The notes below the pieces were generated by a model. That model searched no databases. It was not told the DNA's origin and was given only the letters and a program-made list of their open reading frames with translations. Positions 8,541 to 18,200 of a DNA stretch of 21,174 nucleotides are shown piece by piece. The position numbers were made by a program, and so were the translations under genes. The DNA comes from Plantago elongata (Eukaryota; Streptophyta; Magnoliopsida; Lamiales; Plantaginaceae), in the NCBI GenBank assembly GCA_036897095.1, contig JAYMSP010003083.1, positions 1-21,174 of the forward strand, given 5' to 3'. Positions within the stretch are counted from its first letter, which is position 1, and every line of letters begins with the position of its first letter.

Positions 8541-9529
8541 TCAACGTTCAACATCACTTGTCCCTGCAGGGTAGACAAAGAAATTTGACACATCCAAATG
8601 AGTAGTGTTATATTGGACATGATTAGTGTCATATTGGCCATGAGCAGTGTCATCTTCAATGAAATTAGCCTCAGCATTCTTTGCTTTTATTGATGCTTGG
8701 TAAAGATCCACAAGATGTTTAGGTGTACGACATGTATGTGCCCAATAGTTATACATACCACACTTGTGACAGTTTTCATCAATATTTCTTCCTTTACCAT
8801 TTTCATCCTTAAATTTTTCTTGCTTTTGGTGATGATTTTCATTATGAGAGCCATTATTTGGACGAGATCCTTCACATCCACGATCACGACTACGTCCACG
8901 GCCTCCACCACGATTGGAAGTGCTTCCAATATTAAAAGTTGTCGCATTCGCTTCGAGGAATGGACTAGCACTAGTTGGGCGTGTCTCATAGTTTTTCAAT
9001 AAGAGCTCATTGTTTTGTTCATCAACTAGAAGACATGAGATTAATTCCGAATGTTTCTTAAAACCCTTTTCACGGTAACATATTAGAGGCATGAAAAGTG
9101 GTGTATATCTTTTCTAGCATATCATCATCAGTCAATTTTTCACTACATAACTTCATTTTAGAAGTGATTTTGAACATTACTGATTAAATGCATTGACACT
9201 TTTGAAATCTTGCAAACGCAAGTTAAACCACTCATAGGGGGCTTTGGTAGTATCACACTTTTTAAGTGAACATACATCTCTTTAAAATTAGTCCAAAGAT
9301 CTGCAAGATCTTTGACTGTGAGATATTTAGCTTTTAACCTTTCATCTGGATGTTGACGTTGGAAGATCATGCCTTTTGCTTTATCTTGACTTGATGATGC
9401 ATTGCAAATTTTTATGGTGTCATCAAGACCTTTGGCATCAAGATGGATTTCAGCATCAAGAATCCATGATAAATAATTTTTTCTGGAGATATCAAGAGCC
9501 ACAAATTCAAGATTGTTAAGATTTGACAT
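8541..9529 (-). pseudogene. copia gag with zinc knuckle, frameshifted
   Basis: The start MSNLNNLEFVALDISRKNYL at 9529 matches the usual copia gag N-terminus, followed by LDAEIHLDAKGL and YLTVKDLADLW. A frame change near 9240 moves the conserved EWFNLRLQDFK to another frame, and stops follow near 9160. A second piece from about 9092 reads YREKGFKKHSELISCLL, then a Gly/Arg-rich tail and a CCHC-type knuckle. In the knuckle, CHKCGMYNYWAHTC has Tyr where the metal-binding His belongs. The family's link between SNMLLQQQ and YREKGF is shortened. This would be the nucleocapsid precursor, and here it is dead. Confidence 0.88.
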
Positions 9530-9731
9530 ATCTATACAAAAGATATAAAACTATTAGTTAAATCGGTTTTGATACGGGTCAAGTATGGAGCTATAAAGAA
9601 AAATAAATAGAGAGGAAACAATTTGATTGTTAAAACAGAGTAGAATTTGATTTTTGTTTTTTCTGGTTCAAAGAATATAATTTTATTATTTAAAAGAACA
9701 ACAAACCGTAAGTTGGGCTATTCTAATTTCA
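9530..9731 (-). other. copia untranslated leader, gag-proximal part
   Basis: AT-rich non-coding sequence immediately upstream of the gag start. No second reading frame is visible. It ends where the inverted-repeat motif of the putative nested element begins. The outer limit of that element may lie as far left as about 9704. Confidence 0.5.
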
Positions 9732-10317
9732 GGTCGGCTTCGTACCGACCTTAACGTAGGTCACCGTTAGATGATTAGCAGGTACGATATTATAAATTAA
9801 ATATAATAATTATATTTTAATAGTTAAATATGAATGTACAATTGTAACCTTATCCAAATTTTATTATTACGAATTTTCATTCGTATACATCTTTCAAATA
9901 TACCATTTATAAACACAATTGCCCTACACTCTTCGTCTTTATCTTGATAGGTTCATCAAACTGTTGATTTGCTCCTTCGACTTCTTCGCAGCTTCTCCTT
10001 CAATGTCTTCGTTTCCACCGCATCAATAAATCAAAAACATGAACAAAAAGAAGTTATATTCTTGTCGAATTCCTCTCCTTTCTTGTCCGGCGAATGCAGC
10101 ATGAATCCGGTCTCCTCCAAGAAGGCTGCTCGAACTATGACGTGAAACAATCACATCCTAAAATATGAAAGGGGACTGTCAGAGTAGTAAAAATCACCAT
10201 GATATTATTTGATTTCTAGGTATGATTGTATTCCCCAATGTTTTGAAATTTTTTGACCGTTTGCCCTTCTTCAAGCTGCAATAGATAGAGTATTAAAATA
10301 TTAATTACAGTGTGATC

Positions 10318-10355
10318 AGGATTAGTTTACATGAGATTAGGATTAGTTTACATGA
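10318..10355. repeat. Two direct copies of aggattagtttacatga
   Basis: The 17-base sequence is repeated exactly at 10318-10334 and 10339-10355, period 21. It is a small local duplication inside the putative nested element. Confidence 0.9.
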
Positions 10356-10594
10356 ACTTAGGGTTCTTCCCGTAAAATTGGTACTGGCAGATTTGGTTAT
10401 GTTTTTTACTTGATCAGAAAACTGTTATCATAACTGCTAATATGTTTGAGGATGGATATACAATTTCTATTTTGATTGTTACTAAGGCCATAAGTAATTT
10501 TACATTATTGAAATTATTTATAATAAAATATATTTCTACATTAATAAAAATAAGTTATCATATTGTGAGGGTATATTGACAATTTGTATTTTCT

Positions 10595-10760
10595 GGGGTG
10601 TTTGGCTGATTGGTATGCATTCAAATGACCATTTGAATGGGATTTTGGTGAAATTGTGTTTGGAATGGAATTGAAATGGGGTATTTAAAGTATATTTTAG
10701 GTCAAATTACTGTTTATCGAGCCAAAAGGGGATATTTAAATGCTTGGCCAATCAACCCCT
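10595..10760. mobile_element. Possible small MITE with ggggt...acccc ends
   Basis: The left end ggggtgtttggctgattgg and the right end read on the opposite strand (aggggttgattggccaagc) share the ggggt and ttggc blocks seen in plant MITEs. It lies inside the larger putative nested element. A perfect 10-base-arm palindrome (cattcaaatg / catttgaatg, 10618-10639, 2-base centre) sits near its left end. The alignment needs gaps and no target duplication is clear. Confidence 0.35.
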
Positions 10761-10897
10761 AAATAATTAAAAAAATGACTTCGAACTAAAATGATTGGAA
10801 AAATAATTTCGAACTGAAATGAATGGATCAGATTAAATTTAATGTCACGTGACGAATATCTAATATAGATCTGCATCAGGTCGGTACGAAACCAACC

Positions 10898-11254
10898 ACA
10901 AAATAGAAAAACACAAGTAGCGACTGGTTTATAAAGATTTTGAGGAGGGAAAAGTTAAATATACACAAGCTGACAAAATAATTTGACAAAACACTCATGC
11001 TCTTTGAATATTTACTTGCAAAAGAAGAGAAAAGGAAAATTTTAGTTTAGAATAAAAAATTGGAAAAAGGAGGACACATGCATATATACAAGGACAGTAC
11101 GTATATGTCTCACATATCTCCTTCTCCCCACCTTTGTGGCTTTATAGTTCTGGACTGAAGTTTGAAGACTGCCAAATGATTTTTCTTTTTTTCCGATTTC
11201 TGTATCAGACTATGGTAAGGTGAATGAATTTTTCAATCTAAGTTAGTTGAACAA
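10898..11254 (-). other. copia untranslated leader, LTR-proximal part
   Basis: Non-coding AT-rich sequence between the putative nested element and the primer-binding-site candidate. No coding similarity and no repeat ends were seen. Confidence 0.5.
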
Positions 11255-11270
11255 TTTCGTGCTGATAACG
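11255..11270 (-). other. Primer-binding-site candidate
   Basis: The minus strand reads cgttatcagcacgaaa directly after the 5' LTR end TTTAACA, which is where minus-strand DNA priming occurs. I recall the ttatcagcacg string from some short-LTR plant copia elements, unlike the common tggtatcagagc. The matching tRNA was not identified. Confidence 0.5.
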
Positions 11271-11446
11271 TGTTAAATGAAAAAGAGAAAAGAGAAGAAT
11301 ATAGAGTTTATTCTATAGTGAAAAATGAGATTATGCATGAGTAAATTAAGTCCAAAAAACTAGAAGTATATAAATAGACACCCACTACTCCACTAATTCC
11401 AATAAACTCCTTAATTATTTATTAAGAAATATATTTATCTCTACTA
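11271..11446 (-). repeat. 5' LTR of the copia element
   Basis: The minus strand begins TAGTAGAGATAAAT and ends CATTTAACA, parallel to the 3' LTR. It is 28 bases shorter. About 17 bases covering the TATA box are missing near 11330, and one tactccac unit is missing. Numerous single-base differences between the two LTRs indicate an old insertion. Confidence 0.85.
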
Positions 11447-11776
11447 ATGTTATAATAATACATCAATATTGAAAATATAAACATTTTAATTGATAACATC
11501 AATATTTTTTTTTAAAAATAAATTCGTTATCCGGAGACCGTATCTCCAAAATACTTGATAAAAAAATACCCAATAATGTATATCAAGAAAGATCTTCAAG
11601 TTTTTCCTCTCTCGGGGGGAAGAGCAAAATCATACATGATACACGTATAGCCAGAAACACTATCAGGTACAAAATCAAAAGACAAGTAAATAACTAAATC
11701 TAGCTAAATACAACTTGCGCCATCATACCTGCAAATGCAATAGACCAGGAAAATCCTAGTAATAACATAATAACAC
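11447..11776 (-). other. Region between the copia element and the MED15 3' end
   Basis: No gene. It holds a short hairpin (ggagaccgtatctcc near 11535-11549) and AT-rich sequence. It could include the distal MED15 3' UTR and polyadenylation site, but no unambiguous signal was picked out. Confidence 0.45.
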
Positions 11777-11784
11777 AAGCGCCA

Positions 11785-12063
11785 GCAGGGCGAAGCCAGA
11801 ACTAGGATTTTAGGGTGCAAACATATAATTTTTTTTTCCAAGTGAATAAGGTCTGGTCAATCAAACTCGTATATAAAAACGAATTCATATCTTGAGCATA
11901 ACATATTAGTTGAAAATGTATATAAAACGAACATACTCATTAATAAATATTATATATATGCCACTCGACAAAAAATATTAGAGTTAACAGACTATATATT
12001 AAAGGTTCATCCGAGTTTCGGGGGTGCGGTCGCACCCATCCACACCCCCTTGTCTCTGCCAGT
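11785..12063. mobile_element. hAT-like MITE next to the MED15 stop codon
   Basis: The left end is gcagggcgaagccagaac and the right end on the opposite strand is actggcagagacaagggg. Both resemble the caggggcggagccagg ends common to plant hAT-type elements. The flanks aagcgcca (11777-11784) and aagtgcca (12064-12071) match at seven of eight positions, and 8 bases is the hAT duplication length. The interior is AT-rich near the middle with a C-rich right end (gggtgcggtcgcaccc, itself a hairpin at 12022-12037). It is 279 bp and non-coding, starting 14 bases beyond the end of the stop codon of the minus-strand MED15 gene. The imperfect TIRs leave some doubt. Confidence 0.62.
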
Positions 12064-12077
12064 AAGTGCCAGGTAGA

Positions 12078-12285
12078 TCATGCTCCACTCAAACAGGTTT
12101 CCCACGTCCCGTATTTTGAGCTGAAGCTTCCTCCCCCACTTTGCTGGGCGTATTCCGAAATAACTGCACGGGCACAAATATCCCATGTCCTTGCTATATC
12201 CCCAAGCGACATAGGTTGTGCAAGACTTCGGAGCGAGATGCTAAATCTTGATTTGGCTTTTATTGATAGATCTTCATACTCCTTA
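12078..12285 (-). CDS. MED15: MED15 last coding exon with stop
   Basis: The acceptor is gttttag before TAAGGAG; its first base completes the Ser codon. It encodes [20 protein letters not shown], then [40 protein letters not shown] and WETCLSGA, ending in TGA at 12080-12078. The C-terminus matches plant MED15a up to SKYGTWE. The last residues TCLSGA vary. Confidence 0.94.
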
Positions 12286-15200
12286 CTAAAACAAAAACCA
12301 AAATTACAGAATAAAAAAAAATAAGTAGCAACAAAGACAGATCAGGAATTTAATAAAAAGGGAAAAAATAATAAATAAAGTCAAATATCCCATCTCGACT
12401 GCAGGTTTTGCTCCAACCTCTTTTATTTAATCTTTAGAGAAAGGCTTGAGACAATCTTCAGTTCTTGGGATAGCCATAAGGTTGGATGATTCAATTAAGC
12501 TCTGGCCTTCCAGGGAAGCCTAGGAAGATTTTAGTTTGTAAAGACAGACAGGAGGCAACCAGGTTTGCCATAACCCATGTATACAACCAGAACTTTATCT
12601 TAAAGACAAATTCTTTTTAATATTAAGACCAAATGGCAAGGTCAAACCACCAATTCTGGGTTGACTATACGCCAAGTGATGCAAGTCAATTGCTAGGTCA
12701 AACATAATATGACCAAATATAGCTCCCATCTGGCTAACTAGTAAAGTAGGGGTCATTATAGATATAGAGGTCCATTTTTCTCAGGGAGAGCTTAAGACAA
12801 CCCTACGACCACTTCAATTAAAAGTACCAGTACAACTATTTTACCCAAGATACTTTGTTTGGCATCACTCTCCGTCATTTTATCCTGAGAAGAACATGAA
12901 TAGTACTACTACTAATTACCAGAGTATGGCATAGTTCTCCATCAATAATCCAACTATGATAGCACCAGCACAAGAACAGCATCCAGCCAGTTTATTCTGG
13001 TCTTGAGAGAGATTACCTCCGTACTATCCTCAGAAGCTCACATTTGCATCGTAATTTAACACTTTAACACGTTGGAAAGATATCACTGTAGCTCTTGAGG
13101 ATCTCCACGGTACATTTATTCTTAAAAAAACGATTCAGACTGCTTTATGTTCCAAGGTTTTCTACACAATTGTTTACAGATCTAGTGCTATCTTACAAAA
13201 ATTGCAATACCAAGAATGTAAATCCTCACGTTCAGCAATTAGATCACTCTCCCAGCCCACCAAAAATGTAAATAACAAAAATCTTCTCCCGCAAATGCGT
13301 CACAAACTGATGTTAAAGTTTTCATAATTAAAATAACAAAAGAGTAACCCATAAGCTGTCTACCATAAAGTAAAGGTTTAGTAATAGCCTTGACTAATAT
13401 ATCTAGTTTACTTTTAAAAAAAAAAAGCTTAGTAATAGCTAAAGAAGCATCAGTATAATATATAATAATATAAGACGCATGCTTACCTGATTTCAACTGG
13501 AAACTTGTCTAGAAGTATAGGGGAGCAATTTGGGTAATCATTGGGAACTAGCAACCGTAAAGGTTGAATTGGCGACTGCATTTTTGAAAACATAACCTTT
13601 TAAAATACAGATAGAAAGTGATCAAGGTGACCAATGACAGTGAGGCAGGGAGGAAATTTCACCATTTGTGCTGACGCATACTGTGATTTCAAATTTGGAC
13701 TAAGTGCTACAGCACTGAAAGAGCACTTGACAATAGTTCCTTCTCCACCTTCAGCAGCCACAGAAACTGCAGTAGGGTCAACGTCATCTTCGCTGATATA
13801 TACTACAGTGTCGATTAGTCGTTGATTTATTTCCCGTAACTCTTCCTCAAGTGCATGATTAGCCTGTCACAGATTGCATATTATCATATAGAGAGCAACT
13901 GGGGAAGTGTATGTTAATAGAGAAAGAGCAGCAATACAATAAATCACACAGAAGTTATAAATAAAATAAAACGGAAGACATAATAGGCTTGAAAAATATG
14001 TATGAAGGGGCCTTGTAGCATAACTGAAGACTGAACTCATAGCGCAGAGGATACATGGGTAGGGAAAGATAGGATCTGGTGTAGCAAAAACCTACGTTTA
14101 CTGGAGCACCGATTTTGGAATTATGAATTAACCCCAAATCGGATTAATTAAAAGATAGATACTCATGTGGGTTTATAAGAACCCATGAACGAGAACCCAT
14201 GAACGAAGGACCACATTGAGCCCAGGGAAAAAGATACACAAAATATACCAATGCTTAAATGGACTCCTATCTTAATCAATCGAGAGATTGCTCCTACTAC
14301 CTTATAGTTAACCAAGATGGTCCTTGCAAAAGCCAAAAGAAAATGGAAAGTGAAAGAGAAGTCCCAGAACATGAGCCCAAACACATAAATAACATTTTAA
14401 TGGGCTCACTGAGGAACCCACAAACTCTGAAAATGCTTCTTGGAGGTGGCCTGGATTCTGAGAAAACTGACATCAATAAAGAGGATAGGAAGGACTCATA
14501 ACCTAAAATCCAGCACTAGAGCTGAATATCATTACCAGTTGAATAGGCTTAAATCATTCAGTTTCTACCACCCACCCATGCTACGATCAATCTATCTAAT
14601 ATTTATGGTATATATGTGCAAATAAGGGGATGCCTTGACACTTTGTTGGTGGTGGTTTTGTTATTTCTAATATTAATTATTAAAGTTATGTTTAATTATT
14701 AGACTGCCATCTAACACAAGTTTTTGTCATATATACACATGTATTTATATCATATCCTTAACATTTGAAGTTCAGCATATCCACATCTGTTCTGTATCCA
14801 TGTTGATAACAATGAACCTTGATCTGTGTGATAACTGGAATAAAAATGGGACAAGTCTAGATCTGATTGCCTCAATTTTAAGGCTGTTAATCGAATATCT
14901 GTTCATCACTGTTTAAAGTCGATCTTCCACAAGACGCAAATCACTAAGACAGTGTTTGGTTTATGACTAAAACCAAGAAAACCTAGTTAAAAACACAAAT
15001 GATTCCTTAACTCAAGGTTTTAAGTCTACTAAACACACCCTAAGTCTCTACTTTAAGATCTTAAAAGAATATCTGGGACTGCAGACTACAGTACTACTGA
15101 ATGAGGCTTGCAGGGAACCATTCAAGTCACTCTCGCTAAGATATTTAAGGCTATCATAAATCTCATTAGTAAAAAAATTGGAAGCAACGGAAACTGCAAG

Positions 15201-18200
15201 CATGGACAATTCTGTTCCAAATTACTATACCTAATATCATAATTTAAAATAACTTCTGCTCTAAAAGAAAAAAAGTATCTTTAGGAAGTACCTCTAATCC
15301 ATGCCTCTTGATGCTTGATGCTCCCGTGGACTCTCCATCAGATTCAAAGCCATTTAAGTACCTAAGACTATCATTTACACTTCCTGTAGATGAGACAACA
15401 TTGGAGGGCATTGCACTAGTGTAACGTCTCATTTTCTTACTACCACTGGGTCCATCTTGCGTAAAGAAATTTCTAGCTTGTAAACGGCATTTAGTCATGG
15501 CAACCAGATCTTCACCCGCCGCAGCCCTTGAACCATTCCCGGGAGCAGACCCAGCAATTCTGTCGACCATACTCACGACTGAGCTGATATCACTAACTGA
15601 GGCAGTCAATGCTTTCTGTGACATAGACTTCACCTAATAAGAGAAAAACAAATAAATATTGATCACATGGTTGAGTAATCAGATCAATGCGCTAAGTGTG
15701 CATTGTGTGGTGCAAGCCATTAAATAAAGTTAACACCAGTTACCACTTTAAGTAAGCGGTCAAGTGGCTGCTCCACAACATTAGAGCTTCCAGAAACAAT
15801 AGTTGATGCAACACCATGTGTACCATCAGGACTGGTGAACTCTGCAAGCAAAGGTGAAGCCGATATCCCTGGTGTCCCGATAGCAAGGGATTGTGCTAAT
15901 GCAGATGATCCAATATAATGGTGTTGTACATTGTTTCCAGTATTTGACAGTGAAGAAACACCGGAAGTAATTTTCTCAGAATCACCAGGCATAGGAGACG
16001 GAACCATGGATATTGAGGGAGACGGAACAATGAATGGTGAGTTGGCAGATTGCATGGGGGTTCCAGCTTTAGGATGAGAATTCAATAAATTCTGCTGGTC
16101 CAGTTGTGGGGAAGGATGATGACCAATCTGAGGGGATGCCGCTTGAAGGACCTGAGGCGAGGAAATAGAGAAAGGTGCCTTTGCTTGTTGGTGCTGATAT
16201 GATGGACGTTGATGCTGCTGGAGAACTCCTGATTTTCCACCAATCTGCTGTCTCATTTTCATGTCATTTGAGTCATTCATCTGATTAAGCTGTCCTATCT
16301 GCTGCGAAGGCAACTGCCCAGGTTGCTGTGGAGTCGTTTGATGTTGCTGCTGTATCAGTTGTCTATGCATATAATGCTGCTGCATTTGCCTCTGCTGGTA
16401 ATGCTGTTTTGAATGCTGATTTGGAAACATCTGTGGCTCCTGCTTTACAAGTGGTTGATTTGCTTGTAAAGAGTTAACATTTGACTGCAAAGTAGTCATT
16501 CCAGTTTGTGATGATAGAGGGTTCATATTCATCTGCTGAGAGCCACTGATCGAATTTTGGCTCGCAGATACTTGTTGAGTTGAGTTCATTCCGTTGCCTT
16601 GTCCAGGATCGACATTTGAACCCGACTGTAGTGTATCCATATTATTCTGGCGAGAATTCGATTGAGACGGCAAAGAATTATGTTGCAAGTTGGTCAAACC
16701 GTTCTGCTGCATAGTCACAACGGATCCCTGTGTACTCATTTGTTGCATATGTGAATTCATTTGATTTTCTTGACTCTGCATTTGAGATATTTGAGCTTGT
16801 GGCTGCTGAGACTGCTGCATAGCATGCACCTGAGACTGGGGTACCTGTCCTGGCTGCAAAGTTGAAACCGGCTTCCGTGGCCTGTGTGAGTTGAGAATAT
16901 TTGCAATCTGCTTCTCAACAGTAATCAGCTTCTCCTTATGTGAGGGTTGGATGTCATTCTTGTTGGTTCTTAGATACATTATGTGCTTCTCCACAATGTG
17001 CTGAAAGTATTTAAGTTTTTCAAATTGATCGTTCTTGGGCAATTGAGATAGAGAATCCTGCTGCAATGTGATGACAAAAATATTAAACAAATGTTATATA
17101 TCTTCACAATGTTATGACAAAAACATCACAGGCGTCCCAGTCTACAACTTAACTAAAATAGTTTTACTCGTAGGCTTCCTCTGGTATGACGGAGATGGGG
17201 AAAAGAAAATTGATGGGAAAAAATCAAGATTTTCAAGAAAAATGCTTTAGGGAATATATAGTTTCCTTATTTTGTGGAAGGAGATTCATGGTAATGATAT
17301 CTCAAGATTTTCATGAATATCCTAACTAATACCAAATGGTGTAATAAGAAAGCCATAATGAGAACTAATAACAGAAGTGTATATCAATGTACTCTGTTTC
17401 CATAAAGCGGCATATAGCTCACAAAAGATTTAATGAACCACCTGCTGGTACAACTAACATAAGGCCAACTTTTGGTAAACGTTGAACTAATATTTACATG
17501 TCCATCTGGGAAAGTGACGGAGCAAGAGTTCCTATAATGTGCATTTAGAGTGCTGAATCAAGCAGCATGCTGAAGACAATATGGACCTTATTTATCTTGT
17601 AAATAACTTGTGATAATTAGTTGGAGCTCGAAAGTGTTAATTAAATTGATTCAACAAAGAAAGTTAGGTTTTTAGCAGAATAAGGTTACTTTTGCTGGTC
17701 TTATAGAAACCAGAGTAAAATGTCATAATGCAAACAGAGTGAGGGGGGCAGCTGGGTAATAAATGTTTGTCTGCGGATGATTATGGACATGCTATCAATG
17801 GGAGGACATTGGCTCCGTAATCACTAATCATTGAGCTCATGATTTGTATGGTAAACATATCAGTAGTTGGAACGTCATACAGTGAAATCAAATAGCTGGC
17901 AATGTTACATATTGATCGCTCACCTGCTGCAGCTTGACGGCTATTTTCTGGTACATATCATTCAAGTCCGGATAGTACATTTCCTTCAAGGATTTTATCT
18001 GCAAGGGAATATCATGAAAAATCAGATTATGTCCAAAGAATAATTACAATGAGAAGAATAAAACCGAAGAAAGAGCAAAATAAATACATTTCCTGAATTC
18101 ATCCTATACAATCAAAGGCTAAAATAGATAATTTGATGGATGTCAAGCAAAGAGCTTTTCCAGGTAGAAAGAAGTATCCTAACAGTGTACCTTTTGATAT

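Larger units (their letters stand above)
9732..10897. mobile_element. Putative nested DNA element in the copia leader
   Basis: A 19-base motif ggtcggcttcgtaccgacc (9732-9750) recurs inverted at 10879-10897, where the opposite strand reads ggttggtttcgtaccgacc: 17 of 19 match. Each end can also fold on itself (ggtcgg and ccgacc around a 7-base loop). The interior of about 1.13 kb has no gag or pol similarity and no long reading frame. A leader between LTR and gag is normally a few hundred bases, so this extra block is best explained by insertion. Weak similarity of the flanks (aaaccgtaag on the left, aaaccagtcg on the opposite right strand) suggests the ends may extend to about 9704 and 10935. 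No clear target-site duplication was found, so the superfamily is open. Confidence 0.55.
4544..11446 (-). mobile_element. Degenerate Ty1/copia LTR retrotransposon
   Basis: The element is flanked by two similar LTRs (4544-4747 and 11271-11446) and by 5-base flanks ttgtt (4539-4543) and atgtt (11447-11451) that match at four of five positions. Between the LTRs, on the minus strand, the domain order is gag with a zinc knuckle, protease, GAG-pre-integrase, integrase, reverse transcriptase, RNase H. Integrase before reverse transcriptase is the copia order. Reading frames are broken at many points, and several catalytic residues are changed. The element is longer in its leader than usual, apparently because of a nested insertion (9732-10897). 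The short LTRs suggest one of the short-LTR copia lineages, but I cannot fix the lineage. Confidence 0.92.
13864..15291 (-). other. MED15 intron, 1,428 bp
   Basis: A GT/AG intron with no exon inside: the flanking exons join in frame as in relatives. It contains a 14-base tandem duplication at 14179-14206 and a Tourist-like MITE at 14948-15040, listed separately. Small reading frames on both strands (for example 14163-14384) have no family features. Confidence 0.85.

Noticed and set aside
8697..9002. Plus-strand frame rich in Ile, Thr and Ser
   Set aside because: It is antisense to the Gly/Arg-rich gag tail of the copia element.
13239..13496. 85-codon minus-strand frame
   Set aside because: It reads through a MED15 donor site into an intron in a frame different from the exon's.
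13634..13825. 63-codon plus-strand frame
   Set aside because: It is antisense to the MED15 [11 protein letters not shown] exon, whose minus-strand match is clear.
15244..15633. GTG as the start of a separate 129-residue protein
   Set aside because: The GTG follows a splice acceptor and encodes an internal Val of MED15; the last 15 residues lie beyond the donor.
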